In this document: positions 33,927 through 47,089 of the stretch, piece after piece | How the letters are laid out: every line of letters starts with the position of its first letter | Position numbering within the stretch: position 1 is the stretch's first letter | Assembly: GCF_030052815.1 (NCBI RefSeq) | Contig: NC_079504.1 | Span: forward strand, 41,485,041-41,549,040 | Length of the DNA: 64,000 nt | Direction of reading: 5' to 3' | From: Hevea brasiliensis | Taxonomy: Eukaryota > Streptophyta > Magnoliopsida > Malpighiales > Euphorbiaceae | Translations under genes and position numbers: made by a program | The notes under the pieces: model-generated | What the model was told of the DNA's origin: nothing | Seen by the model: the letters and a program-made list of their open reading frames with translations, nothing else | Database searches by the model: none

Positions 33927-36900
33927 ACTGGACCTTCTGCTACATTTGAGGGATCAACCCAAGTCTCTGCACCTAGAGGGTCACAGCCAGCTGGTAGAGG
34001 TAGAAGCAGAGGTAGGGGTCCTGGTAACACTCCTGGAAGTCAAAGTACTGTTAACCAGCCAGTACCCAGTAGCGCACTAGTCAGAGTGTATACAATGCGT
34101 CAGAGGGAGGAGGCTAAAACATCAAATGTAGTAGCAGGTATTTTCTCTATCCTTGACCAAGATGTATATGTGTTGTTTGATTCTAGCTCCACACATTCAT
34201 ATGTCAGTGCTAGTGTGATGTGTTCTACTGCTATTCAGTGTGTACCAATGGACTATAATGTGCTAGTAACTAGTCCATTAGGCTAGGAGGTTAGGGTAAA
34301 TAGACTATATAAGGATTGTCCTCTGGTGATTCAAGGACACACTTTTCTGTCTAATTTGATTAAAATGCCCTTCAGAGATTATGATATTATCTTGGGCATG
34401 GATTGGTTAGCCAGGCATCATGCCATGATTGACTATAGACTGAAGACAGTCACTTTTGGTCTCCCTCAGTATGGTGATGTAGTAATACATGGGGAGAGGC
34501 AGCTATTGCCGTCAAACATCATTTCAGCTGCACTGGCCAGAAAAATTATTAGAAAAGGGTGTGAGGCGTATTTGGCACATGTGATAGACACCCAAGTGGG
34601 TAGTCTAGCATTGAGGGACATCCCTACGGTATGTGACTTTCTGGATGTATTTCCTGATGAATTGCTAGGATTACCTCCAAAAAGAGAAGAGCAGTTTGAG
34701 ATTGATGTTATACCTGGTGTGGACCCAATCTCCATAACGCCATACAGAATGGCACCAGCAAAACTAAAAGAATTGAAAGTGTAGTTGCAAGAGCTGCTTG
34801 ATAAGTGCTTTATCCGCCCTAGTGTGTTACCTTGGGGAGCGCTAGTGTTGTTTGTAAAGAAGAAGGATGACACTCTCTGGTTATGCATTGACTATCAGTA
34901 GTTGAATAAGGTAACAATAAAGAACAGATACCCATTGCCCCGCATTGATGACTTGTTTGATCAGTTGAGGGGTGTAGCTGTGTTCTCCAAAATTGACCTA
35001 GATCAGGTTATTATCAGCTGAAAGTACAAGAGCAGAGTATTTCTAAAACTGCCTTTAGAACACGCTGTGGCCATTATGAGTTCTTGGTCATGCCATTCGG
35101 GTTAACTAATACTCCGGCTGCTTTTATGGATCTGATGAATACTATCTTCAGACCATACCTCAATCAGTTTGTTGTGGTATTCATAGATGATCTATTGGTT
35201 TATTCAAGGAATGCTGAAGAGCATGATAGACATCTGTGCATTGTACTGCAAACTTTGAGGGATAAACAACTATATGCCAAATTGTCGAAGTGTGAATTTT
35301 GGCTGAAAGAAATATCTTTCTTGGGGCATGTAGTATCGGTAGAGGGCATCAAGGTAGATCCAAGTAAGATAGAAGCTATCCTTAATTGGAGGCCACCCAG
35401 AAATATCACGGAGATTCGCAGTTTTCTGGGTTTAATTGGATGCTACCGTAGATTTGTGAACGGATTCTCCATGTTGGCATCCCCATTGACCAAGCTTCTT
35501 AGGAAAGATGTGAAATTTCAGTGGACGGATAAATGCCAGCAGAGTTTTGATGAATTGAAGAGGTGTTTAACTAAGGCTCCAGTCCTAACTTTACCTACAC
35601 CGGGTAAAGAATATATAGTTTACAGTGATGCTTCTCACAATGGGTTAGGCTGTGTACTGATGCAAGATCAAAATGTCATTGCCTATGCATCACGCCAGCT
35701 AAAATCGCATGAAAGGAACTATCTGACACATGACTTGGAGCTTGCAGCTATTGTGTTTACTCTTAAGATCTGGAGACACTATTTGTATGGGAAAAAGTGT
35801 TACATCTATATAGATCATAAGAGTTTGAAGTATTTGGGCACTCAGAAGGAGTTGAATTTGAGACAGAGGAGATGGTTAGAGTTGATAAAAGACTATGATT
35901 GTCTGATAGACTATCAGCTAGGGAAAGCTAATATTGTGGCTGACGCCTTAAGTCATAAAACTATGGCAAGTCTACGGGTTACTCCTTTGTCTATGGTAAA
36001 TGAGTTGAGATCATTACATGCCAGCTTAGAGATTAATGATGAGGGGCAGACAACAGTTGCATGGCATGTACAGCCAGTGTTGACTGATCAGATCCAAATG
36101 GCTGCTCAGAATGATCAGAAGTTTCAGAGGCTGTTGGAAGAAGTCCGGCAGGGCAAGAAACTAGAATTATCAATTAGAGATGATGGTCTACTGCTACACC
36201 AGGATAGAATGTGTGTTCCTAATGATGTTGATTTGAGGCAGATCATTTTGAAGGAAGCACATGAGTCTCCTTTTGCCATGCACCCTAGTGGTATAAAAAT
36301 GTATAGAGGGCTAAAAGAGCATTACTGGTGGATGGGTATGAAAAGAGATGTGGCCAAATTTATTTCCAAATGCCTAACTTGTCAGCAAGTGAAGGCAGAG
36401 TACCAAGTACCCGCTAAGTTGTTACATCCACTATCAGTACCATAATGGAAATGGGAGAGAATAACAATGGATTTTGTGATGGGACTTCCGAGGACACAGA
36501 AGAGTCATGATGCAGTATGGGTCATTGTTGACAGACTGACCAAGTCTACTGATTTTCTGCCAGTTCGGATGAACTACAGTTTAGAAAGATTGGCTAAGTT
36601 GTACATTGATGAGATTGTGAGACTACATGGAATGCCAGTGTCCATCGTATCAGACAGAGATCCTAGGTTCACTTTTAGATTCTGGGGTAGTCTTCAGAGA
36701 GCCCTAGGAACTAGATTGAACTTCAGTACGGCATTCCACCCACAGACAGATGGCCAGTCTGAGAGGGTAATTCAGATCTTAGAGGACATACTACGGGCTT
36801 GTGTGATTGAGTTTGAGGCTAGTTAGGAAACGCACTTGCCTTTGATTGAGTTTGCTTACAACAACAGCTACTAATCAAGCATTTGGATGCCTCCATATGA

Positions 36901-37510
36901 AGCTTTGTATGGCAGAAAGTGCAGAATTCCCCTGTGTTGGGATGAAGTAGGTGAAAGAAAGATGATTGGGCCAGAAATTATTCAGCAAACTGAAGAGAAA
37001 ATTAGATTAATCAGAGACTAACTCAAGGCCATATCAGACCGTCAGAAGTCCGATATTGATCTGAAGAGGTGAGATATTGAGTATGCGGTGGGTGAGAAAG
37101 TATTCCTCAAGGTTTCTCCTTGGAAGAAAATTATGAGATTCGGCAGAAAGGGGAAACTGAGTCCTCGCTTCATTGGGCCATATGAGGTTCTAGAAAGAGT
37201 GGCTCCTTTGGCATATCGGTTGACACTACCTCCAGAGTTGGAGAAGATACATAATGTCTTCCATGTGTCCATGTTGAGGAGGTATCGATCAGACCCATCT
37301 AATGTACTACCAGTAGAAGAAATTGAAGTGAATCCAGACCTCACATATGAGGAAGAACTCATAGAGATTCTGGCTTATGAGGTGAAGCAGCTACGGAATA
37401 AGCGGATACCGTTAGTGAAAGTGCTGTGGAACCATCATTCAGGCCAGGAGGCTACTTGGGAACGAGAGGAGGACATGAGGAGACAGAATCCACAACTATT
37501 CAGAGGTTGA
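33927..37510 (+). pseudogene. pol: element A pol: protease, RT, RNase H, integrase, chromodomain
   Basis: Domains in order: protease (VYVLFDSSSTHSYVSAS, 34160-34220; canonical DSG is DSS); RT with [37 protein letters not shown] and an intact FIDD at 35180-35191; RNase H with [21 protein letters not shown] and [10 protein letters not shown]; integrase with an HHCC region (H...H...CLTC, 36250-36390) and DDE ([19 protein letters not shown] with E at 36761-36763); C-terminal chromodomain near 37310-37507 (EEIEVNPDLTYEEELIEIL ... EATWEREEDMR). In-frame stops are at 34284, 34782, 34899, 36443, 36824, 36872, 37019 and 37070, with a 1-nt deletion near 35004. The stop at 37510 is the genuine end. Catalytic motifs of RT and integrase survive; the frame does not. 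Confidence 0.9.
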
Positions 37511-37543
37511 TATTAGGTAAAATTTCGAGACGAAATTTATTTT

Positions 37544-37557
37544 AAGTGGGGGAGAAT
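37544..37557 (+). other. element A polypurine tract
   Basis: AAGTGGGGGAGAAT lies immediately before the TGTAACACCCC start of the 3' LTR, as expected for the plus-strand primer of reverse transcription. The preceding aatttcgagacgaaat stretch is typical of plant chromoviruses. Confidence 0.88.
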
Positions 37558-39880
37558 TGTAACACCCCTATTTGCATAGCCTGGTATATTTCACTATTCT
37601 GGTGACTGGTGTCGGTCCGGATAATTACGGGGATTAGAACTATACTTAAGACAACTAGATAAGCCCTGAACACAAATAATTAGTAATTATCAATTGGTTA
37701 TGTATAAACAAGAAAAACAGAACATAATAAGTTAAATGACCCGAGAGTCACAGCGATGGGTGACCTTCTCGGGAAGGACTGCAAAGTTAATTTAAACTCA
37801 AATTTTGAACTGTAAAATATGACGTTGCGGTCCTTAGGACTATTGCGAACACAGTGGAAAAGAGAAAATCACGAAAAAGAACTGTTAAGCCAGTCAAATA
37901 ATTAAGTCAGGGATCTAGAAAAAATATTGAATTATTTGCAAACCGGGTCGAACCGGCGAAGGGCAATTTGGTCAATTGACCCCTAGAGCTGACTCCTGAC
38001 CTAACTGTCAAATAAAATCGAAGAAAAGAAAATTTCAAAATCGGGAATTAAATTAAAGAACTAATGGAAAAATAACTAGAAAAAAAAAAAGAAAAAGGAA
38101 AAGTGGAAATTAGTGACATCACGCATGATGCAATAAACACTAATTAAAAAATAAATAAATTTGGATAATTTGTGGTCTTCCATAAAGGATAAATTAATAA
38201 AATAAAAAGAAAACAAAACAAAAAAAAAAGAGGTCTTCATCTTCATTGCCGTCCCTCTCTCTCTCAACTCTCCCTCTCCATAAAACTCCATTAAAGCTTG
38301 CTTCAAGCTTTTAAACCTCTACTAAACCCTAATTTCTCTCATAACCACTTCATAAAACCTTGTGTTTAGGCTTTGAGAAGAAGATTGAAGAAGCAAAGAA
38401 AAAGAAAAAAGAAGAGAATTAAAGAATTGGACATTAAAGATTGAGGTTAGTCATTTAAACTTAGAATTTGTAGCCTAGGGTTTATGTTTAGTCTAATTAA
38501 CTTAGAAATATGTTTAAATTGAAATAAAAACAAGTGTGGAGGACTAATCATGGATTTCGGTCAGATAGGGTTTGCTATGGTAATGCATGAATTTGATTGG
38601 ATTAAAAGTGTAGGCAACCTTGTATTAATGTGGAGGTGATGTTGATATGCTTAGATTTGGTTAAATGTAACAACTAGTGTAGTTAGGGTTTTGGCACCTA
38701 TGGTTTGGAAGACAAAAGTGTGAAAATTTGTTAAATGATGTGTTTGACTTTGTTGGAGATGAAAAATGGTCATTTGTGACCAATTGATGAGTGTTGGAAG
38801 TGTTAGAATTAGGTTTAGATTCGGATTGAATGTGGGCAGTATGCAGGCAGCATGACTAAAGTCCCTTTTAGGGATCAAAACTGAAAATTTACAAGCCCAA
38901 TTGGTGTGAGGCAAATTGGGAATGAAACTAGACACAAAATGACACATTTTTCATTTAGGAATCATGCCCAAAAAGTGACCAAAACCTAGTGAACAAATTG
39001 ACCAAATTCGGACTTAGGCAATCTGACCTGTACAAAAATGACCAAATGAACAGTATTTGTTCATTTGGCCATAACTTGGGCTAGCCAGGTCTAAATGACC
39101 TGAAATTTTACCAGTGGAAATCTGAGATTTAGACCTAAAACTTTCATGAAGAACACAAACCCAAATTATGCCCTTAACCAAATTTGGTGACCTAAAACTG
39201 CCAGAACCAGTTTTGGTGCCCAGAAATCTGGGTAAGTCCAATCCGGCAGCCATGATTCAAATGGCTATAACTTGAGCTAAAAAACTCCAAATGGAGTGAT
39301 TCAAAAAGGAGAATAAATTTAAGACAATAAGGAACAAATTCTATAAAGGAAACTTAGTCAAATTCTATTAGCAACATGACCAATGGAACAGTAAAAAATA
39401 GGATACAAAAACTGGAAATTTGCAATTTTGCCTATAAGACCTAAGTTTTGAGAAAACAACCAAAACCAACAAAATTGGTACCAAAATGTGGTATGTGAGT
39501 ATAGTTGGAGTTCCCATACCTTTTAAGTATAAGAAAGTCAATATTTTGACTTGAATAGTACCATGAATAGTTACCTTAATATGAAAATTTACAAGAATGT
39601 AAGTTTAAACATATTGGAATTAGTTATTGGAATTGTTATAAAGTAAAGACACTGAGACACTATAAATTTTGTGTTTCAGCTAAAAAAGACTCGGAAGGTC
39701 TGAGAGACTGAGTCAAGGCCTAGAGGCGACTCGCGTCAGGTTTGTGCACAATAAGCCTTATTTGAGCATTTTGTTATTGAAAATTTGATTTAGTATGATT
39801 TATGAAAATTTGGTGTTACTCATGAATTGTGTTGCCACTTTGTGAATGAAACTATGACTTTGGAAGTTTATCGGATTTCT

Positions 39881-42800
39881 TGTAACATCCTCACTTTAGC
39901 TAGTCCGTACAGTCTACTATTCCAATGACCAGTGTCTGTCCGGACAGCTAGAACGTCTGGAAAAATATTTAAACTAAAGTGAAGAACCATAATTAACTCA
40001 AATATTAATAAGAAAAATTTAGGAAAAATTTTAGAAATAAAATACAACCAAGTTAAATGAGCCGGTGCCCTAGCGATCTGTAACCTAGTGAGAAGTTGCG
40101 GTTCTCGTAACTAGGAGCCCTAGACCCAGGGGAAAAATTATGGGACTCCAGAGAAGGGTCATTGAGGTTCTTATGGCATTAGAATGCCAAGGAAATGCTT
40201 AGAAAAATTTTTCAATCGATACAGACAATTTTGGCTTGTTAAGCCAAACGGAGGGCATTTTGGTCATTTCATCTTCAGAGATGATTTTTGGCCAACTTGT
40301 CTAGTTACATAAATAATTTATATAACATAAAATATGAATAAATATTGTTAAAAATTTAATTGCAATTAAATAGACAAGAAAAGACGAGAAAATGAAAGAA
40401 AATGGCATTATGACATCATAGTGATGTCATTAAAGTTCTCCCAACCAACCCAATGTTGACACATGGCATAAACTTATTTAAAAGAGACAAATGGGCTGGA
40501 AAAATGAAAAAAAAATTAGAACTTCTTCTTCCTTATTTTCTCCTTGCCGTGACCCTCCTCCATAGCTAACCATAAACAAGCTTTTCAAAGCTTGATCTCC
40601 CTAGTTTCTACCCCACTAAATCCTATACTCCCAATACAAAAAAGTATTCTTATACCTTGGAGATTCTTTTGGGAGCAAAAAGAAAAGGAAAACAAGAACC
40701 CTAGCAAGTGGGGAAACTTCACTCCATAGAGTTTAGTGACCTAACTTTAGTTTTCACCTTAAATTCATGTTAAGGACTATGTATGAGTGTAAATTACAAA
40801 GGAAATTTGTTGAATACCATTTGTATGCCATCCATTATTTTTGGCAGCCTTGGTTAGTGTATGCTTGTGATGAGTTTTATGGAGTTAACATGCTAGTATG
40901 GCTGCCCTTAATATGTATCTTGTAAGTGGAGTGATGAAATGCCATGATAATGCATGGTTTGTGATATTTGAGTTAGGGTTTGGGGTGAAAAATAAGACTT
41001 TGAACATGTGATAATGAAAGTAAGTTTTAATGGTCAATTAGTGACCATTTGGTATTGTTTGAATAAAAAATGAAGTGCATTGTGTAGTGGGATTGGAGCT
41101 TAGTGTGGTTGCCCTTGGTCACCTGCAGGACTGGACATGAGTCCAGCAGGTTTGGGCAACAATAACATGAATTGTAGAGATTCAATTGGTGCAAAGCCAA
41201 TTGGACATGAAACTAGACACATAATAGCATAACTTTGGTGAAGAAACCATGCTCAGAAAACCAAATTTAGTGGACCAAAAGATTGCCCTAATCCAGGTGA
41301 CCTACATTCTGCCTGGGCAAAATGACTAAATGAACAGTGTTTAGTCATTTGGTCATAACTCAGTGTAGAAAGGTCCAATTGACCTGAAAGTTTACCAGCA
41401 ACAAGCTGAGATATAAATCAACAACTTTCATGAAGAAACCTAACACAAATTATGACCAAAACATATTCAAAAAGTGAGTTGCAGTCACTGTTCTATGTAC
41501 TGTAGATTTGGACAGTCCAGAAATTCTAGAAAAATTATAATCCGGCCAGTTATGGTTTTTGGGCCATAACTTGAGCTACAAAACTCTAAATGGAGTGATT
41601 CAAAAAAGGAAATGCAACTAGACAAAATAAGGAACAACTTTCATGTTGATCATTTTACCAAATTCTCACTGCAAAAATGACTAATAGAATAGTAAATATA
41701 AAGCATGAAAACTGAAAATTCTGTCCAATTAACATTAAGTTTAGAAATGGTATTGGCAACTAATACTAACAAATTTAGAATGCAAAATGTGGTATGTTGG
41801 GAGTATTAGAACCAATGCACCTATTGCCTATGCAAAAGTCAACATTTTAGTTGACTAATGAAATAAATAGTAACACTAAAACTTGAATTTCAAGAATTGT
41901 GAAATTTAAAAGTATAATATGCCCTAGTATATCTAACAAGATTGGTTTGGATAGCTTGGCATTCCAATAGGGTTCTATTAGTAGTACTGCATATGGCTTT
42001 ATGCCATTCTGTGTTTCATGGCTTTCCATGCCATTCTGTGACATAATAGCCTTTGGCTATGTTATTTGAGTTATTACACTCGGGATTTATCCCTAATGAT
42101 TATTACAGCTTATCAGCTATTCTATTGCACACCGGGAGACACAATGTGACCGATGGTGTGATGGTCCGAGGTACTTAGTACCCAGTGCCAGTTTACTCAT
42201 TTATCTAGTCCAGTCAACTAGTAAGGATTACTCGGGCAATGATAATAAATTTTACTAAATTTTAATCGAATAATAGTGCAATAAATATCGAAAATTAATT
42301 CTACCCAAAAATGAAATCATTCATTCTACATATTTATTTTATTGTATTCTATTTTATTTTATATTGTCACCACTAAGCAGAATTGCTTAGCGCGTCACTT
42401 TTGCCACGCGCAAGTATTGGAGACCTAGCTAGGGAGCCCAGCAGACATCAGACCGGGTGAACTCTCAGACCTGCATTCGGAGTCCAGAGTCACCTCACAT
42501 CTGCACTGAATATGGTAGGACATTAGGATTTTGGGTAGCATTTTGTATTTTGCATTTTGTATTAGTTTTGGATTGTAACTATAAACTCTTGTAATTATGT
42601 AATAATGTAAATATATAAAATTTCATGTTATTGAAATTTTCTGTATAATGTATGTTGATAAATAAAATATTGAGAAATATTTATGAATATGCTTCAAGTG
42701 ATGAAGTGAACAGAAAATTTCTGAAATTAGTATTGAGATTTTGATATTGACTTGAAATGTGTATAATGGAGTTTGGATTTTGAAATTATATTGGAAGTGT

Positions 42801-43012
42801 TTTTAAACAGGTTCAGAAGAACTATTTTTCCAATTTATAGCCGGCACTCTGCTGGATTTTTTATAAAATTTGTGAAAAAATTCAGATTTATCAAAAATTG
42901 AAAATAAGTGAATTAAAAGGGATAAATTGTAATTAGAATATGAATTGGTGCTCCGGCACACTAAGTGGCATAACTTGCTCGGCTACACTGTAGACGGGTA
43001 AAGGGTGTCACA
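39881..43012 (+). mobile_element. gypsy solo LTR D (family beta) in element A
   Basis: Starts TGTAACATCCTCACTTTAGC, ends ...GACGGGTAAAGGGTGTCACA and is 3132 bp. The TSD tttct is present at 39876-39880 and 43013-43017. It belongs to the same family as B, C and G and has no internal region. It is the deepest level of the six-level nest. Confidence 0.94.
42373..42411 (+). other. double stem-loop in LTR D
   Basis: CTAAGC/GCTTAG (42373-42378 with 42385-42390) and GCGCGT/ACGCGC (42390-42395 with 42406-42411) form two perfect 6-bp stems that abut. Confidence 0.75.
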
Positions 43013-43438
43013 TTTCTCATGAATTATTTGAATAAAATGTTTCAAATTGATTTTTGATTCGCACTTAGCATGACAGTGCCTTATTATTCTTCCTCCATTT
43101 ATGAGGTGAAATCGATTATTTTTCCTCCCTCTCTGGTTTACTAGTTGAGGTTGTAGATCGGATGAGTACTCATTAGCTAGCTAGCCACCTCCCTCATTGA
43201 TTTTGATTAGTGGGATTGTAGATTGCTTTGTCGTGGTGTACAACACGGCATTGATCGAAAATTTTGTGTCATGGCTTAAGTTGTGTATGAATTGGCAATA
43301 CTATGTTTATTAAATTGTTTGACCAAAATTGTGCTATAATGAGTTTTGATAATTTGTGAAATGTAATTGTGAAATATTTAAATTGTGATTTATCATTGAA
43401 TGTTTTATGTACTACATTTCAAATCTTTATTGTGCACC

Positions 43439-43481
43439 ACTGAGTATTTTTATACTCAGTGATAGCTTATTTTGCTGTCAC
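43439..43481 (+). other. double stem-loop in element A 3' LTR
   Basis: ACTGAGTA/TACTCAGT (43439-43446 with 43453-43460) and GTGATAGC/GCTGTCAC (43459-43466 with 43474-43481, one T-G wobble). Compared with the 5' LTR the C-G pair of stem 2 has become T-A on both sides. Confidence 0.75.
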
Positions 43482-45456
43482 AGATAGGAGCAAGAAAAAA
43501 GCAGCAGAGTGAGCTGCTGAACTGGAAAAGCCTTCGCTGATTTTGTACGGGTATTTTTTTATATCCAATGTAATTTAGTTTGATGTAAATAAATATTGTT
43601 CACATGTATTAATGTAAAGTTGAGCAGTTATATTTATAAATTGTAATAATATTATTTTTGGATTTTATATCTCTAAATTAAACTTGTGAATGTAAATTAG
43701 CTTTATTGAATGCAATGTTGATGGAATTATTTTGAAATGGTTTGATCTGAGAATTTTGAATTGAATTGAGATTATCTGGAGGTTGGAAGTTGTGAAAATT
43801 TATTGGAAGTGTTTTTTTTTAGGTGTTTGAAGAACTATTTTCTCAAAATACAGACGGCATTCTGCCGAAATTTTTCTAAAATTTGCGAAAAAATAAAAAT
43901 GGACAAAAATTTATACTAGTTTTAAAGCTTCGAATAAATAATTTTAATTCCCACCAAAATGCTCGCCACTTCCAAAATGTAAGAAAAATGGTTTCAAAAT
44001 CCCTTGTAAGATACTTAATGAGTTATCGGTAGGTGGAGTTCGGTAATTCATTAGGTATTCTACGGAATCATGTTATGCCTTACAGAGGGGTAAGGTGTGA
44101 CACAGTGGACATTAGACTGGGATTTTTGGAGTCTGAATCTACAAAAGTGTCAGAAGTATATCAGGTTGTCACCTCCTTAGCAATGCATATAGATAGGGCC
44201 CATATAGGCCATATTATGTATTTTGTATATTATGATTAGTTATTATTTATAATGTAAACTATGAATTGTATGTTGAAATATAGATTATGGAATTGTAATT
44301 AATTTATAGATCATGTAAATTAATGAAACCTGAGAATTTCTATATATAAATTGTGCATTAATGAATATGTATGGAAATGAATGGATTTGTACAAATGAAT
44401 ATGTGAATTGCAAGAATTGTATGTGATATGACTATGATGAGTATGAATGATATCTTCATTGTAAAATATTATTAAAAATTTCAAGCAAGTGAATAGTAAA
44501 ATACACCAAATGGTAATAGAAACAGGGAAAACTCCACTGGTTTCTCCTTAGAAAAATAATTGATATTAAAATATAACGAGAATAAATTATTAAAAGAATA
44601 AAGTAAGATAAGATAGGGTGCTCCGGCACCGAATGTAACATCTCTTGCTTGGCTACACTGTAGACGGGTGAGGGGTGTTACAAAGCAAGTGGTTTTATGG
44701 TAAAATTGGGTGGTAAATGGAGCTTGAATTGAACAAAACTGGTGGTCTCTCTCTCAAATAGGTTGCGGCCAAGGCTCTCAAGGAAGAAGAAACTGAATTT
44801 TTGTGCAATTATTTCCCTTTTTTGGCTGTTATACTTAGGCTTGTCTAATGGTGATTGGTTTAAAAAGTTTTAATTGCATCATCCTTCCTCATGCTTATGT
44901 CATAATTGAGTTTAAATTTTTATTTTGTTTTATTTTTCTTTCTTCTTTCTTTTACTTATTTTTAATTAATTTTCATTAATATTTATTCACATTTTATGTC
45001 ATGAATCTCACTTACTTAAATGGAAGAGTTGGTCAAAAATCATCTCTAAAGGTGAAATTACTAAAATGCCTTTCGTTTGGCTTATCGAGTTAAAATTGCC
45101 TGTACCGATTTACAAAATTTTCTTAGCATTTTCTTGGCATTTTATTGTCATCTAAGCCCCAATAACTCTTTACTGGAGTCCCAAAAATTATTTCACAGGG
45201 TTTTCCATGGGTTTAGGGTTGCTAACTGTCTTTACAGTCGCTTCCCGTTAAGTCACCCATCGTTGGAGCTACGGCTCATTTAACTTTAGTGCATTTCATT
45301 ATTTAAATTTTTCCTTAATTTTTATTATCATTATTTGAGTTATTTATGACTCATCACTCTAGTTTAAATATAGTTCCAGACATTCTGGCTGTTCGGACAG
45401 ACATTAGTCACCGAAAAAGTAGAATATACGGACTATCTAAAGTAGGAGTGTTATCA

Positions 45457-45824
45457 ATGTGTTTGGATTTTTTATGAGACCTGTGTTCCTTTGCTTGAGT
45501 AATAGCACCATTGTTGTCATAGGAGAGAGGAATAGGTGATACAATCGAAGGAACCACTCCAAGTTCTGTGATAAACTTTTTTATCCAAACAGCTTCTTTT
45601 GCAGTATCAGATGTAGCAATGTACTCGACCACTATAGTGGAATCTGCAGTCATTATCTACTTAGAACTTTTCTAGCTGACTGCACTTCCATTACAAATAA
45701 ACACAAAACCTGAGATAGACTTTCTATCATCCACATCTGATTGTAAATCAGAGTCTTTAAATCTATCCAGTTGCAAATCACTTCTTTCATAAATCAAGAT
45801 TAAATCCTTAGTTCTTCTCAAGTA
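45457..45824 (-). pseudogene. copia E: RNase H, N-terminal and middle part
   Basis: The minus-strand frame reads SDVDDRKSISGFVFICNGSA, then (after two stops) DSTIVVEYIATSDTAKEAVW, IKKFITELGVVP, PLSYDNNGAI and HKKSKHID. These are the ordered hallmarks of copia RNase H. The last block is cut at the LTR C insertion and the rest is at 23449-23622. The upstream side is cut by element F at 45825. Confidence 0.85.
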
Positions 45825-47089
45825 TGTAATACCCCGAACCTCCGAGTTATGAATAGTACCATTTTTAGTCTGTGACTAGTACTATTCAAAGATACCTTGA
45901 AGACCAAAAATAAATAGAAAATTAATTGAGATAGACACAATAAAAATTCAAGTGAACCAAAGACCTAAGGATTTAACGGGTATCAAAAAAAAAAAAAGGA
46001 TTATGACCCATTAATGAGCATTTTGGTCAATTCACTTCAAGAGTTGACTTTTGACTAAAATTTAAATTAAATTAAATAAAAATAAAATATTGAATTATTA
46101 AGAAATATTGAGAGAAAAATTAGAGTAAAAGTGAAAAGAAAATAAAAGAGGCAAAATTCTAGAATTTTAAATTACATTTTTTGACCTAATTAAAATTTAA
46201 GAGACCAATGGGCTTTGGACAACTCATTAAATGAATTAAAAAGGAATAAATAAGTATAAAAGAAGACAAAACCCTCCCTTTCTTTCCCATTTAGTTACCA
46301 CCCAGTCTCTTCTCTTCTCTCTTTCTTTCTTTCTTCATCTTCCTTCTTTCTCCATTGACACCCATTCTCAAAACTCAATTCCTTACTTTTCCTCTATGGG
46401 TTTTGCATCTAATTGGTAGAGAGCATCAAATTAATATTTGATTTAGAGATTAAAAGCAAGGGGAAATAAGAGATTAGAAGAAAATTGAAGATTTGGGGAG
46501 TTGGAAGGAAGTCATCAAGAGGTAAGTTCTTTAATGCTCATTTTGTTATACAAACCTTAAATTAAGTTAGATTTTGATGAAATTTCATAAGAAAATGAAA
46601 GGAAACATGCATGGAACCTAAACTAGGGTTTTGGCCAAATTAGAGAAAAATTAGGGTTTGATATATTTCAATGAAAATGATGATGAAATCAAGCTTAGTT
46701 GAAGTAGTATGCATGATTAGGGCAAAGAAATTACATGAAATGTGTATAAATTTAATTATGGGAGATTAGAGTTCATGGAAAAATTGGGTTTTGGTGCTAG
46801 AGAGTGAAATTGGTGTGTGTAGTGTTAAATTATGATCATTTGAGGTTTATTTAGTTTGAATTGACATTGGGTTGATGAATGAAAGTAATGAAATGGTAGG
46901 ATTAGGGAAAATTGTAAACTTTGGTATTTGAAAATTGTGGGTTTGTGTTAGGAAGTGCCATTGATGTGTCAATGCTAAATTATAGTCATTTTGGGTGAAT
47001 TAAATATGAATTGAGGTTGGTTAGAGGGAATAATTGAAGAAATGAAAATTTTAAACCTAGAGCAAAATTTGCACACCGAGTTCAGTGTG

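Larger units (their letters stand above)
29240..44102 (+). mobile_element. complete Ty3/gypsy chromovirus-like element A
   Basis: Contains a 5' LTR (29240-32676), initiator-Met primer site, gag-pol, polypurine tract and 3' LTR (37558-44102 with solo LTR D inside). The TSD cagtg is present at 29235-29239 and 44103-44107. LTR ends are TGTAACACCCC and ...GGTGTGACA. The order protease-RT-RNase H-integrase with a C-terminal chromodomain marks a chromovirus; long LTRs (3.4 kb) suggest a Del/Tekay-like lineage. The first ~113 bp of the two LTRs differ at about 8 positions by my count, so the insertion is not young. Confidence 0.93.
37558..44102 (+). repeat. element A 3' LTR, split by solo LTR D
   Basis: 37558-39880 plus 43018-44102 add up to about 3.41 kb, collinear with the 5' LTR. 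Differences are mostly transitions. D is inserted after 'tatcggatttct', and the sequence resumes at 'catgaattatttgaataaaatg'. Confidence 0.92.
25975..44682 (+). mobile_element. gypsy solo LTR B (family beta), contains A
   Basis: Starts TGTAACGCCCTCACTTTAGG at 25975 and ends ...gacgggtgaggggtgttaca at 44682. It is flanked by aagca at 25970-25974 and 44683-44687. The LTR proper is 25975-29239 plus 44108-44682, about 3.84 kb. Its middle has the motif cluster 'ctattcatttggccataac..' and an ATGGC...GCCAT repeat zone near 28550-28660. No gag-pol of its own is present. It lies inside C in opposite orientation. Confidence 0.92.
23623..45456 (-). mobile_element. gypsy solo LTR C (family beta), contains B
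   Basis: The left end TGTGACACCCCTTACCC and the right end ...agtaggagtgttatca are the reverse complement of the B/D type of LTR. Without the nested B insertion the LTR is about 3.1 kb, close to D. It has the family's double stem-loop in reverse (24171-24209) and 'gcagtactgc'. It splits copia E within RNase H. The flanks (atgat and atgtg) match at only three of five positions, so the TSD is mutated or the right end is slightly misplaced. ORFs within (for example 24793-25260) are fortuitous. Confidence 0.78.

Noticed and set aside
34466..34888. 140-aa antisense ORF opposite element A pol
   Set aside because: Opposite a recognised protease-RT region; the sense frame has clear homology and the antisense frame has none.
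37042..37362. 106-aa antisense ORF at the end of A pol
   Set aside because: Shadow of the integrase C-terminal/chromodomain frame.
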